From Myxococcaceae bacterium (GTDB lineage Bacteria > Myxococcota > Myxococcia > Myxococcales > Myxococcaceae): a stretch of 42,654 nt of DNA. The position numbers were made by a program, and so were the translations under genes. The notes beneath the pieces were generated by a model, which saw nothing but the letters and a program-made list of their open reading frames with translations, made no database searches and was not told the origin of the DNA. This document shows, piece by piece, positions 15,539-23,872 of this stretch. Every line of letters begins with the position of its first letter. Within the stretch, counting starts at the first letter, position 1. The stretch lies in contig JAIBBR010000031.1 of the NCBI GenBank assembly GCA_019694575.1, positions 1 to 42,654 on the forward strand, read 5' to 3'.

Positions 15539-16303
15539 CTAACCTTCTTTCGTTTCAGCTTCGAAGCGGTTGTGTAACTTCACCGGCGCGGCTGTTTTCT
15601 TGCGCAGCCGCATGTTGATCAGCTCCACGGCGAGCGAAAAAGCCATCGCGAAGTAAATGGTGCCCTTGGCGATATGGGTGCCCATGCCCTCGGCCACCAA
15701 CATCACGCCGATCAGCAACAAGAAGCTGAGCGCGAGAATCTTCATCGTCGGGTGACGGTTGACGAAGTCACTGATGCTGCCCGCGAAGAAGAGCATCACC
15801 GCTACCGCCACAATCATCGCAATCACCATCACGATGATGTGCTGCGCCATGCCCACCGCGGTAATCACCGAGTCGAGCGAGAAGACCAGGTCGAGGGCCA
15901 ATATCTGCAACAGAATGAGACCGAACGCGCCCTTGCCGCCCGAAGGCGCTTTCTCGTGGTGCGCTGTCTCGAGCTTGTCGTGAATTTCGTGCGTGGCCTT
16001 GCCGAGCAGAAAAAGCCCACCGCCCAGCAAAATGAGATCGCGCCCCGAAAAACCGCGGCCGAACAGCTCGAAGAGCGGCTTCGACAGACCCATCACCCAC
16101 GAAATGGCAAACAGCAAGCCGACACGAAAAACCAGCGCCAGGCTCAGGCCAATGCGCCGGGCATTCTCTTGCTGGTTGGCTGGCAACTTACTCGTCAAAA
16201 TCGAAATGAAGATGACGTTGTCGATGCCGAGCACCACTTCCATCGCGGTCAGGGTGGCGAGGCTCACCCAGGCCGCGGGTTCTGCAAAAATCGTCAAGTC
16301 CAT
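15539..16303 (-). CDS. TerC-family integral membrane protein, 254 aa
   Basis: About seven to eight membrane helices with the TerC signature: a first MEVVLGIDNVIFISI (acidic Asp in the membrane) and the internal counterpart LALDLVFSLDSVITAVGM. Both carry the conserved Asp residues thought to bind metal. TerC-family proteins export metal ions, notably Mn2+, during insertion of metalloproteins, or take part in tellurite resistance. The N-terminus points to the YgjT/YkoY type rather than a CBS-fused form. It lies between htpX and nhaR with 16- and 7-base gaps. The neighbouring membrane protease suggests a role in envelope protein quality control together with metal export (inference). Confidence 0.85.
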   Translation of the reverse strand: MDLTIFAEPAAWVSLATLTAMEVVLGIDNVIFISILTSKLPANQQENARRIGLSLALVFRVGLLFAISWVMGLSKPLFELFGRGFSGRDLILLGGGLFLLGKATHEIHDKLETAHHEKAPSGGKGAFGLILLQILALDLVFSLDSVITAVGMAQHIIVMVIAMIVAVAVMLFFAGSISDFVNRHPTMKILALSFLLLIGVMLVAEGMGTHIAKGTIYFAMAFSLAVELINMRLRKKTAAPVKLHNRFEAETKEG

Positions 16304-16319
16304 TGAGGTGTCGGCGCCC

Positions 16320-17195
16320 TTAGAAGTCGTGCACCAAACGGCGAGGGCCGTTCAGCTCGAGCCCTCGCAACCGCCGAATGCGCTCTTCCATCGGAGGGTG
16401 CGTCGAGAACAACGCCATCACGTTGCGGCCCGCGAGCGGGTTGACGATGAACAAGCTCGCCGTGGCCGGCTCCACATGCGCGGGCACGTGGTGGGCGGTG
16501 CGTTCCATTTTCGATAATGCACTGGCCAGCGCTTCAGGGTCACCCGTCAGCCGCGCGCCCGTTTCGTCGGCGTGAAACTCGCGCGAGCGCGAAATGCCGA
16601 GCTGCACCAGCGTCGCCGCGATGGGAGCGAGCACAATCAACAACAAAGTCTGCAGCCAGCCGCCGTTGCCCTCTTCGTCGTCTTGCCGGCCTCCACCGAA
16701 GAACGCCGCGAATTGCGCCGCGTGTGCCAAGTACGTGACCGCCGCGGCAATGCCCGCCGCGATGGTGGCGATGAGAATGTCGCGGTTCTTGATATGCGCC
16801 AACTCGTGGGCAATCACGCCCTTCAGCTCACGCTCGGTGAGCAAGTCGACGATGCCTTGGGTAACGGCGACGACGCCTTTTTCGGGGTTGCGGCCGGTGG
16901 CAAAAGCATTCGGCTGCGCTTGGGGAATGACAAAGACGCGCGGCTTGGGAATGCCCGCCTTCTGCGCCAGCTCTTCAACCATGCGGTGCAGGCCCGGCGC
17001 GGCGTCAAAAGGCACCTCGTGCGCCCGGTGCATGGCCAGCACAATGCGGTCTGAAAAGAAATACGCGATAAAGTTCATCAGCAGCGCGAAGGCGGTGAAG
17101 CCGTACAAATAGCCGGGCCCCAACGCTCCGCCGATACCGATCAGCAACGCAGAAAGCACGCCCAACAGCAAAAGTGTTTTAATTTGGTTCTTCAT
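16320..17195 (-). CDS. htpX: HtpX membrane zinc metalloprotease, 291 aa
   Basis: The protein begins with two membrane helices (~8-45). It has the zinc protease motif HELAH (His130, Glu131, His134) in GVIAHELAHIKNRD, two further hydrophobic segments (~141-170 and ~180-200), and the distal zinc ligand Glu206 in SREFHADE. Length and layout match bacterial HtpX, which cleaves misfolded inner-membrane proteins alongside FtsH. The start has AGGAG seven bases upstream. It is the first gene of the operon with terC and the nhaR-like gene. A palindrome at 17262-17284 lies ~70 bases upstream and may control it. Confidence 0.93.
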   Translation of the reverse strand: MKNQIKTLLLLGVLSALLIGIGGALGPGYLYGFTAFALLMNFIAYFFSDRIVLAMHRAHEVPFDAAPGLHRMVEELAQKAGIPKPRVFVIPQAQPNAFATGRNPEKGVVAVTQGIVDLLTERELKGVIAHELAHIKNRDILIATIAAGIAAAVTYLAHAAQFAAFFGGGRQDDEEGNGGWLQTLLLIVLAPIAATLVQLGISRSREFHADETGARLTGDPEALASALSKMERTAHHVPAHVEPATASLFIVNPLAGRNVMALFSTHPPMEERIRRLRGLELNGPRRLVHDF

Positions 17196-17261
17196 CGGTC
17201 GCTCCTAGGCAACCAATGTAACCAGGGGGCAATGCTTCGACTATGAGGAAGTATCAGTGAA

Positions 17262-17284
17262 ATATGTCGCTATTTGCGACGTAT
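17262..17284. promoter_or_regulatory. Palindrome upstream of htpX
   Basis: GTCGC-TATTT-GCGAC (17266-17280) is a perfect inverted repeat that extends with one mismatch to ATA...TAT. It lies 67 bases upstream of the htpX start in AT-richer DNA. It does not match the CIRCE heat-shock operator. Candidate repressor site. Confidence 0.4.
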
Positions 17285-17291
17285 TTGCTCT

Positions 17292-17460
17292 CTAGGTGAC
17301 TGGTGTCAAACGATGACCGAGTCCCAAACGCCCGAGTTGCGAGCCGCGCAAGGAAGGAGCCCGCAGGAATGCTTGTCGGCCTTTCAAGGGCTTCTGACGA
17401 TGCCCGGCGACGTCAAATCGGCGTTTCGGCGACCGAGCTCGTTTGACACCAGTCACCTAG
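17292..17460. mobile_element. 169-bp element with perfect 22-bp inverted ends, carrying repeat copy 1
   Basis: Bases 17292-17313 are the exact reverse complement of 17439-17460. Inside, GACCGAG occurs at 17315-17321 and again at 17431-17437. Between them is a 98-bp sequence (17337-17434) found almost unchanged at 35392-35489. One reading is that the repeat inserted into the loop of a palindrome with a 7-bp target duplication. Another is that the whole is a MITE-like non-autonomous element. The right arm holds the stop codon (17457-17459) of the persulfide dioxygenase gene, so the original palindrome may have been its terminator. Confidence 0.6.
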
Positions 17461-18545
17461 GTGGCTGACCTGTCGACTGGGTAACCGAGGGCGGCCCAGG
17501 CCGTCATTCCCCCCGTCATCGAGCGCACGTCTTTGAAGCCCGCGGCGCTCAAGATCATCGCCGCGTTCGACGAGCGGCCACCCGCCTTGCAGACCGTCAC
17601 AATCAAGTCTTCTGGTTGCGGAGCAGCCTTGAGCGGCGCCTTGCTCAACTCACCCAAAGGGAAAAGCCGCGCCCCCGCGATGTGCCCCAACTCGCCAGTC
17701 CACTCCGACAGCTCGCGCACGTCGATGAGGTGCATTGGCTTCTTGGCGTCAACCAGCATGCGCACAGCTTCGGGGGTAATTTGGGTGACCGACTGCATCA
17801 GTGCATCTCCTTTGGTGCCACCGACTTCACAAGCCGGCTTGGTCGAGGGAATGGCCGCCTGCGCCTTGGCCGGAGCGCAGGCGTAGTTGGCCGAAATCAC
17901 GTCTTTCATCCATTCGGCGGGGCCCAAGCTCTGGGCGTTCAGCCACCCTACGTATTCTTCTTCGTTGGCGAACTTGAAGCGGGGGTTTTTTTGCCGCTCC
18001 GCGTCGAGCGTCGACGAAGCACGGCCGTGGTAATCGTGCGCGGGAAATACCTGTAGCGCGCCGGGCAGACCATCGAGCTTGCGCAGGGCATGCCAGTGCG
18101 CGTGCGCGTCACCTCCGGGCAAGTCGGTACGGCCAGCGCCACTGTCGCCGAGAAACAAAAAGTCTCCCGTCAAAATACGGTCTTGTAACAACACGGTGAC
18201 GCTGTCTTGGCTGTGGCCGGGCGTGTGAAGAAATGAAACGGGAACGTCGCCCAATGCAACCTTGTCGCCTTCGTCGATGTGCTGATCAACGCAGCCAGTT
18301 TCTGACGCCTTGTGCATGAGGTACGTCGCTCCGGTGCGCTGTTTGAGCAGCGCGGCGCCTGAGGTGTGGTCGGCATGCACGTGGGTATCGAGCACGTACT
18401 TCAACGTCAGCCCGCGTTTCTTCAGTTCGTCGACGTAGGCCTCGGCGCGTTCGAAGAGAGGGTCAACCAACATCGCCTCTTTCGTTTGCTCCGAAGCGAC
18501 GAGGTAGGTCTTGCAGTCGCTGGCATTGAGCTGTTCGAAGATCAT
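17457..18545 (-). CDS. Persulfide dioxygenase-rhodanese fusion (ETHE1-like), 362 aa
   Basis: Residues 1-~215 are a metallo-beta-lactamase-fold dioxygenase with DTHVHADHTSG (His55, His57, Asp59, His60), His111 in HTPGHSQDS, the GDFLF Asp near 128, and His170 in FPAHDYHG, the metal set of ETHE1 and its bacterial relatives. Residues ~250-362 are a rhodanese domain with active-site Cys319 in VCKAGGRSS. Such fusions oxidise glutathione persulfide to sulfite and move sulfane sulfur in the cytoplasm. The linker holds two further Cys. The frame is open upstream, but ATG 18545 overlaps the previous stop (ATGA), so I use it. The gene ends inside the inverted repeat at 17439-17460. Confidence 0.87.
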   Translation of the reverse strand: MIFEQLNASDCKTYLVASEQTKEAMLVDPLFERAEAYVDELKKRGLTLKYVLDTHVHADHTSGAALLKQRTGATYLMHKASETGCVDQHIDEGDKVALGDVPVSFLHTPGHSQDSVTVLLQDRILTGDFLFLGDSGAGRTDLPGGDAHAHWHALRKLDGLPGALQVFPAHDYHGRASSTLDAERQKNPRFKFANEEEYVGWLNAQSLGPAEWMKDVISANYACAPAKAQAAIPSTKPACEVGGTKGDALMQSVTQITPEAVRMLVDAKKPMHLIDVRELSEWTGELGHIAGARLFPLGELSKAPLKAAPQPEDLIVTVCKAGGRSSNAAMILSAAGFKDVRSMTGGMTAWAALGYPVDRSAT

Positions 18546-19012
18546 GACGGTTTGGGCCCGAAGGTGATTGCGCCGCCCGGCAAGAAATAGAGAATGTCCA
18601 TCACGCCGCCTTGCACCGTGGGCACGTGCCACGATTGCGGAGCGAAGACGGTCCACCCTTCGGGACGGCCGTCGAAGGTGGGGTTGCCTGACACGGTGAA
18701 GCAGAGATCAATTTCGCCCTGCGGGTGCAGGTGGCCCGCGCCCGGGCCCGACATGTGCACCACGTCGATAGAAAAGCCGCCGTCTTTCGCCTTGTGCAAG
18801 CGCGAAAACTTCACGCCTCCATTTTCGCGGTCGCACAGCCAACCCGCACTCACCCCTTCACGCACCAACCCACGCACACGCTGCAGTCGAGCACCTTGAA
18901 GGGGCAGTTGCTCGTTGAGCGCCTGGGCCGCGCCGGGTTGCGTCACATCGACGGTTTTGAGTACCGCCAACACCGGCGCTAGCGCTTCTATCAGTGTCTG
19001 TGCGTCAGCCAT
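18542..19012 (-). CDS. Cupin-like protein of the DUF4863 / hydroxylaminobenzoate-lyase-like type, 156 aa
   Basis: The C-terminal half has a cupin-like metal pattern (PGAGHLHPQGEIDLCF, then WHVPTVQGG and LYFLPGG). The N-terminal half is helical. Length and the block AGWLCDRENGGVKFSRLHK recall the DUF4863 family, some members of which act as p-hydroxylaminobenzoate lyase in nitroaromatic breakdown; that assignment is from memory of the family and only moderately sure. The ATG at 19012 is preferred over an upstream TTG at 19036. It overlaps the persulfide dioxygenase gene by 4 bp, so the two are translated together, which points more to sulfur or small-molecule handling here than to aromatic breakdown (inference). 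Confidence 0.6.
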   Translation of the reverse strand: MADAQTLIEALAPVLAVLKTVDVTQPGAAQALNEQLPLQGARLQRVRGLVREGVSAGWLCDRENGGVKFSRLHKAKDGGFSIDVVHMSGPGAGHLHPQGEIDLCFTVSGNPTFDGRPEGWTVFAPQSWHVPTVQGGVMDILYFLPGGAITFGPKPS

Positions 19013-19048
19013 GGCGAGCCCATTATCACACCCCAAGTGGAAGCACCG

Positions 19049-20032
19049 TTAACCGCCGGCGTCGGCCATGCTGAACGGCACCCGCTCTGCCTGCGTCATC
19101 AGCGGGTGAAAACTGCGCTTCTGACTCTGCGCGACACGCAGCATCGAGAGCAATTCTGCATCGGTCGCCCCCGCTTTCAGCGCAGGGCCTAGCGGTGCTC
19201 CCCCTGACTGATAGAGGCAGCCACGGAGTAACCCTTTCGCCGTCAACCGCAAGCGGTTGCAGTCGGTACAAAACGGCTCGGTGTCTGACGCGATGATGCC
19301 GAATGTCACACCGTCTGCCGTGCGGTAGAGCGCCGCCGGGTCTGATGGGTTGCGACGGGGTAAGCGCGTGACGAGCGTGTGTTGACCAATGCGCTCAACC
19401 ATTTGCTTGCCCGTGAAGAAGACCGAGCGCGTGTAGTCGACCGCGCTGCCCGTGTTCATCAACTCGATGAAGCGCACTTCAATGTGGTGGCGCGCTGAAA
19501 AGGCGAGAAAGTCATGCAGCTCGTCGTCGTTTTTACCGCGTTGCACCACCATGTTCATTTTCACGTGATTGAAGACACCGCGCGCGTTCACCACGGTGTC
19601 TAACACGTCGTCGACGTCGCCCTCGCCCATCAAGTCGCGGTACCGCTCGGGCTTCAAGCTGTCGACATGCACTGTAATGTCGTCGAGACCAGCTTCACGG
19701 AGCGCTTCGATGACTGGGCGTAGTTTTTGGCCGTTGGTGGTGAGCGCCAGGCTCACGCCAGGCATGCCGGCGCGAAAGGCCGCCACCACCCGAGGCACGT
19801 CGGTGCGTAAAAGTGGCTCACCACCGGTCAATCGCACCCGATTCACTCCGGCGCGCAAGAGCAATGGAGCCAACCGAGCATATTCGCTTGAGGACAAACG
19901 CTCTTGGTTGGGGGTGTAACGAGACACCGAGCCAGGCAGACAGTACGGGCAGTCGTACTGGCATTGCTCGAGCAGACTGACACGCAGGGTGTAGCCGGCT
20001 GGGCGAGGGTGCTGAAGAGAAACGGTGGACAC
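19049..20032 (-). CDS. moaA: GTP 3',8-cyclase MoaA (molybdenum cofactor synthesis), 327 aa
   Basis: A radical-SAM protein with CQYDCPYC (Cys24, Cys28, Cys31) binding the first 4Fe-4S cluster and SAM, then RLTGGEPLLR. The second cluster has Cys255, Cys258 and Cys272 (FCTDCNRLRLTAKG...GCLY), which binds GTP. The C-terminus ends in Gly-Gly, the conserved tail that MoaA needs for activity. It catalyses the first step of molybdopterin synthesis, GTP to 3',8-cyclo-7,8-dihydro-GTP. The start is a GTG with only a weak ribosome site. The following genes lie 36 bases downstream on the same strand. No other moa genes are in the window. Confidence 0.93.
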   Translation of the reverse strand: MSTVSLQHPRPAGYTLRVSLLEQCQYDCPYCLPGSVSRYTPNQERLSSSEYARLAPLLLRAGVNRVRLTGGEPLLRTDVPRVVAAFRAGMPGVSLALTTNGQKLRPVIEALREAGLDDITVHVDSLKPERYRDLMGEGDVDDVLDTVVNARGVFNHVKMNMVVQRGKNDDELHDFLAFSARHHIEVRFIELMNTGSAVDYTRSVFFTGKQMVERIGQHTLVTRLPRRNPSDPAALYRTADGVTFGIIASDTEPFCTDCNRLRLTAKGLLRGCLYQSGGAPLGPALKAGATDAELLSMLRVAQSQKRSFHPLMTQAERVPFSMADAGG

Positions 20033-20106
20033 CAGGGTGCTTTAACCTGCTCGAGGGCGCGCGTCACTCTCGTCTGTTGGTGACGGCTCGCGTGCGCGTG
20101 CGGTGA

Positions 20107-20139
20107 CGAGGTACGGGGTACGGGTACGGATACGGGTGA
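20107..20139. repeat. Short imperfect GGGTAC-type tandem repeat
   Basis: Five units of about 6 bp (GAGGTAC, GGGGTAC, GGGTAC, GGATAC, GGGTGA) lie between moaA and the GGQ-factor gene. A simple repeat with no other sign of function. Confidence 0.6.
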
Positions 20140-20532
20140 TTAGTCGAAGTCATTACCCCGTTGGGCCCGGGTGTTGCTGCGGTGCCGTTTGTCAGATAGC
20201 CGCCGCTCTTTCGAACCACGGGTCGGTCGTGTGGCGCGGCGTATTTTGGGCTCGGTGCCCATTTCGGCAAGCAGCTCTCGCAGACGCTCCATGGCCACTC
20301 CCCGGTTTTGCACCTGGCTGCGCCGCTCGGTGGCTGTTACCACCAGGCCGGTGGGGCGGTGAAAGAGCCGAACCCCGCTTTCTGTTTTGTTGCGGTGTTG
20401 GCCACCCGGCCCCGAGGCAATGAAGAATGATTCGTCGCACTCGCCGCGCAACGCTTCAAAAGGCAGCGAGAGTGAACGGCGGGCCTGCGCGCGCATGGCG
20501 GGGAAAGCGGGTGTGGTGGGGGGTGAATTCAT
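20140..20532 (-). CDS. GGQ release-factor-like protein (ArfB-type ribosome rescue), 130 aa
   Basis: Residues ~30-75 hold the catalytic loop of class I release factors, [18 protein letters not shown], with the GGQ at 43-45, which triggers hydrolysis of peptidyl-tRNA. There is no codon-recognition domain. The basic C-terminal tail ([20 protein letters not shown]) resembles the tail by which ArfB/YaeJ enters the empty mRNA channel of stalled ribosomes. The frame is open far upstream, but that part is the antisense of the AlkD-like gene; ATG 20532 gives the usual length. Function in rescue is from family knowledge. It could instead act on another stalled complex. Confidence 0.83.
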   Translation of the reverse strand: MNSPPTTPAFPAMRAQARRSLSLPFEALRGECDESFFIASGPGGQHRNKTESGVRLFHRPTGLVVTATERRSQVQNRGVAMERLRELLAEMGTEPKIRRATRPTRGSKERRLSDKRHRSNTRAQRGNDFD

Positions 20533-20619
20533 CGCGGACAATGACCCATAGCTTACCGGCAGACGCGCTTTGAAATGAATCTCACCCCGGTACACGGTAT
20601 GTAGAAACCCGTGTCGACT

Positions 20620-21321
20620 ATGCTTTTGGCAACACAGGTGCGCGCGGCGCTCAAAAAACATGCTGACCCCACCTATTTGAAGCAGCTCGAGCGGTTGGTA
20701 CCGGGTGTTCGCTCGGTGGGTGTGCGGGTGCCGATGTTGAAGAGCATCGCCGCTGATTTGCGCAAGGCGCGTAAAGACCTCGCTGACACTGAGGCACGGG
20801 CGCTGCTTACCCACTTTGCAAACCGCAAGGTGCGCGACGAATTGTTGGTAGGCATCTTTCTCATCGCCCGCCGCCGCCAACTGCTGTCGTCATTGCCGTG
20901 GGCTGACATCGAGCAGTGGCTCGACGCGGTCGACAACTGGGAAACATGCGATCAACTGGCAACAAACGTCATCGCGCCGCGTGTGGCAGCTGACGAAACG
21001 GCGCTGGCCCGTCTGCAGACGTGGGTGACTTCGAAGAATTTTTGGCAACGCCGCGCCGCGGCGGCGTGCGGTGCGTCTCTCAATCAGCGCGGCCGCTCGT
21101 TACCTCGAGCGACGTTGGCGTTGTGCGCGCCCCTGCTCGATGACCCTGAAGTGATGGTCCGCAAAGCGGTGGCGTGGGCGCTGCGCGAAGCGAGCGAAAA
21201 AGACGAGCCCGCCATTTTCGAGCTGCTGCGCCAAAACAAAGCGCGGGTGCACCCCACGGTGCTGCGTGAAGGCAGCGAAAAGCTGACGCCTGCGCACCGG
21301 GCGGCGCTGCTGGCGAAATGA
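20620..21321 (+). CDS. AlkD-like DNA alkylation repair protein (HEAT repeats), 233 aa
   Basis: The protein is all-helical with HEAT-like repeats typical of AlkD DNA glycosylases. DNW-ETCD (Asp105-Asp111) places Trp107 and Asp111 four residues apart, as are the base-excision residues of Alk[15 protein letters not shown] supplies the expected Arg, and [11 protein letters not shown] the late Trp. AlkD removes positively charged alkylated bases such as 7-methylguanine without base flipping. The start is taken as ATG 20620; GTG 20611 in the same frame is possible. The stop codon lies one base from that of the convergent EamA gene. Confidence 0.85.
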   Translation: MLLATQVRAALKKHADPTYLKQLERLVPGVRSVGVRVPMLKSIAADLRKARKDLADTEARALLTHFANRKVRDELLVGIFLIARRRQLLSSLPWADIEQWLDAVDNWETCDQLATNVIAPRVAADETALARLQTWVTSKNFWQRRAAAACGASLNQRGRSLPRATLALCAPLLDDPEVMVRKAVAWALREASEKDEPAIFELLRQNKARVHPTVLREGSEKLTPAHRAALLAK

Positions 21322-21322
21322 G

Positions 21323-22222
21323 TTAAGCAGCGGCAGAAATTTCAGCGTGCGGTTCGCGCTTCAAGTACGCGTTGAGCAGCACCAACCCCACCAGCGAACC
21401 CGCACCCCAATAGAACCGCACACTCAACTGTTCACTGCCGGGGAACAAAAAATACGCCAGCACCAAGCTGTACACAGGCTCGAGTGACACCGCGAGCGAC
21501 ACCGTGTACGGGCTCAAGCGCCGCAGCACTTTCAAGCTCCACAGCCACGGCAACACGGTGCAGAAAAAGCTCAGCGCCAAAAGCGACAACCCGTCGCGCA
21601 GGCTCAGCTGCCACGGCGCCACCCATTGGCTGGGAAAGAACAGCAGCGCCACGCTGGTCACCGCCGTCGCCGCGAGCAACTCGTAAAAAGTCACCTGCTC
21701 GGGCACGTCTTCTTGCGCGAAGCGGCCGTTCACCGTGCCGAACGCGGCCGCAAAAAGCGACGAGCCCAGCCCCAACGCCAAGCCGAGCACGTCACTCTGT
21801 GCTTCGTAGCGAACCAAGAGCGCCACGCCGACCACCGCGGCGATGCCAATGGCCAGCTCGTGACCAATGACTGAACGGCGAAACGCCCATGGTTCGAGCA
21901 ACGCGGTGAAAAATGTCATCGTCGACAAACACACCACCGCCACCCCCACCCCCGCGTACTTGATGCAACCGTAAAAGCAGAGCCAGTGAATGGCCACCAC
22001 CACACCCACGCCCCACCAGCGCCCAAGCTTGTGCACCGGTGCCCGAAAACCGCCGCGCCGAAGAAGAACCGCGCCCACCATCAACACCACCAACGCCACG
22101 CGGTACCAAACCAACATCAGCGCCGAGAGCGAAATGCTCTTGCCAAAAATGGCGGTGAAACCCCACAAGACGACGGTGAAGTGAAGCAACGCGTGCGCCG
22201 CGCGCTTGCCCATGGGCTGCAT
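21323..22222 (-). CDS. EamA-family (DMT superfamily) membrane transporter, 299 aa
   Basis: Ten membrane helices in two EamA halves: the first from LLHFTVVLWGFTAIFGKS to about residue 140, the second from about 145 (LGLALGLGSSLFAAAFGTVN) through LEPVYSLVLAYFLFPG. The C-terminus is cytoplasmic and charged. DMT transporters export or import amino acids, nucleotides or drugs; the substrate cannot be told from the sequence. ATG 22222 is preferred over an upstream TTG. It is a single gene, divergent from the PPC-domain lipoprotein. Confidence 0.87.
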   Translation of the reverse strand: MQPMGKRAAHALLHFTVVLWGFTAIFGKSISLSALMLVWYRVALVVLMVGAVLLRRGGFRAPVHKLGRWWGVGVVVAIHWLCFYGCIKYAGVGVAVVCLSTMTFFTALLEPWAFRRSVIGHELAIGIAAVVGVALLVRYEAQSDVLGLALGLGSSLFAAAFGTVNGRFAQEDVPEQVTFYELLAATAVTSVALLFFPSQWVAPWQLSLRDGLSLLALSFFCTVLPWLWSLKVLRRLSPYTVSLAVSLEPVYSLVLAYFLFPGSEQLSVRFYWGAGSLVGLVLLNAYLKREPHAEISAAA

Positions 22223-22362
22223 CGCCAACGGCTCTTACCTGCTCGCGGGCGCGAAGTCCCAACCCGCGAGATAGGGGAATTGACGGTTGACTTTGAAAGG
22301 CCCAAAACCCAGGCGTCGTTCTTGTTGTTTAACCCCCACAACGCAAAGCGAGTTTCCTCACG

Positions 22363-23802
22363 ATGAATCAGCTTCGATTGATGACCGCGGTTGTCTTCGT
22401 TTTCTCTCTGGGCGCAGTCGGCTGTGGCGGAGGCAAGGGCCAGCCCACTGACGGTGGCACCGGCGGCGGTACCGCGGGCACTGGCGGCGGCATGGGTAGC
22501 ACCGGTGGCGGCATGGGCAACACCGGCGGCGGCATGGGCGGCACCGGCGGTGGTATGGGCACTGGAGGCGGCTTGATGGGCGTGCAGGTGTCTGAAGGCG
22601 AGACTCCCACCGAGAAAACCAACAACGAAGAAACCGCGGCTGAAACGCTGGTGGTCGACACGGTGGTCAACGGCACCATCGGCAACTGGGACACCATGGC
22701 GATGAAAGGCGACGTCGACTACTACAAGTTCACCGCCACCGAAGGTGAGGTTTACCGCATCACCGTGCAACCGGCTCCGGGCAGCGCGTTTCAACCCACG
22801 TCGATTGTCGTCAATGACAGCGATTATTATCGTGAAGCAACCCCGAGCGGCGCGGCGACCGACCCGGGCACCCGTCAGTTCTTCATTCCCAAAACGGGCG
22901 TGTATTACGTGGCGGTGGCCGATGCGCGCAACCTTGACGATCAAAACCCCGGCATGCAGGGCGGCCCTGACTTGACGTACCAATTGCAAATCGTGAAAGA
23001 GACTTTGACCCCCAGCGCGGTAACGCTGCCGGTGACGGCTCAGGCGGGCACCCTGTCGGCTGACGGCAAGGTGCAAGCGTTCAGCTTCACCGCGACCGCT
23101 GGCGAAGTGGTGCACGGCGAAGTGGTGGCCGGCGCGTTGATGCCGGCGTCTGACGTCGACCCGGCGATTTACTTGGTCGATAATTCAACCGGCACCCCGA
23201 AAGTGGTGGGCGCGCTCGAAGACAACGACGCTTTGGGCGGCGACTACGACGTGACGTTGAACACCTTGGCGACCAACGGCGGCGCTTACTACTTCGTCGT
23301 CGACTACGGCAGCGTGTTGGGCCCCGCGCGCAACTTCACGATGACCTTCACCAGTGCTCCTCCACCCCCAGGCGCCAGCTGCGCCACCGCAATCGCCATT
23401 GCTTCACCCGGCATGGTCAGCGGCAACTCCAACGGCTTCTTCAACAACGTCGACGTGACCGACATGGGCTCAATGGTTTGCTCAATGGCGTTCTCTGACA
23501 GCGGAGGCACCTACTCATTGCCTGGCCCCGACATGGTGTACTCCATCAGCGTGCCCGCGGGTAAGACGCTGACCGCGACGGTGTTGCCGTCGGGCGGTTG
23601 GGACTCTGCGGTGGCGATTGTGACTGACTGCGCTATGGCAGCGACGAGCTGCGTGGCCGGTGGAGACCAAGGCCTCGACGACGCGGCCGACTCGGCGACT
23701 TACACCAACAGCACGGCGCAAGCGCAGCAGGTGTTCATCATCGTCGACGCATGGGACGGCTCGCAGCACGGCGCCTTCACGCTCACCACCGCTATTCCTT
23801 AA
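22363..23802 (+). CDS. Lipoprotein with Gly-rich linker and PPC-like domains, 479 aa
   Basis: The signal peptide ends GAVGC (Cys21). Residues ~22-70 are a low-complexity linker of TGGGMG units. Three beta-sandwich modules follow. The first (~90-215) is a clear bacterial pre-peptidase C-terminal (PPC) domain (GDVDYYKFTATEGEVYRITV ... GVYYVAVAD). The second (~225-330) is a similar PPC domain (FSFTATAGEVVHGEV). The third (~340-479) is PPC-related with two Cys pairs (SCATAIAIA, GPDMVYSISVPAGKTLTATV, QVFIIVDAWDG). PPC domains usually sit beside secreted proteases, but no protease is present here. It is probably an outer-membrane or surface protein, perhaps a binding scaffold. Confidence 0.85.
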   Translation: MNQLRLMTAVVFVFSLGAVGCGGGKGQPTDGGTGGGTAGTGGGMGSTGGGMGNTGGGMGGTGGGMGTGGGLMGVQVSEGETPTEKTNNEETAAETLVVDTVVNGTIGNWDTMAMKGDVDYYKFTATEGEVYRITVQPAPGSAFQPTSIVVNDSDYYREATPSGAATDPGTRQFFIPKTGVYYVAVADARNLDDQNPGMQGGPDLTYQLQIVKETLTPSAVTLPVTAQAGTLSADGKVQAFSFTATAGEVVHGEVVAGALMPASDVDPAIYLVDNSTGTPKVVGALEDNDALGGDYDVTLNTLATNGGAYYFVVDYGSVLGPARNFTMTFTSAPPPPGASCATAIAIASPGMVSGNSNGFFNNVDVTDMGSMVCSMAFSDSGGTYSLPGPDMVYSISVPAGKTLTATVLPSGGWDSAVAIVTDCAMAATSCVAGGDQGLDDAADSATYTNSTAQAQQVFIIVDAWDGSQHGAFTLTTAIP

Positions 23803-23822
23803 GCACTGCAGTTGTTGAAAAA

Positions 23823-23856
23823 CTCGCCGCGGCTGGCATGCAGCCATCGCGGCGAG
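23823..23856. terminator. Strong hairpin between convergent genes
   Basis: CTCGCCGC (23823-23830) pairs with GCGGCGAG (23849-23856), and an inner GGCTG/CAGCC stem extends it. It starts 20 bases after the lipoprotein stop and lies 17 bases from the methyltransferase stop on the other strand, so it probably ends both transcripts. There is no T tract on the + side. Confidence 0.6.
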
Positions 23857-23872
23857 CGGCGGCGGCAAAGGT

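Noticed and set aside
20107-20139. CRISPR-like or regulatory repeat array
   Set aside because: Units are about 6 bp, imperfect and without spacers; this is a simple tandem repeat.
20140-20880. A 246-codon version of the GGQ-factor frame
   Set aside because: The part beyond 20532 is the antisense of the AlkD-like gene, and the shorter form begins with ATG and has the usual length.
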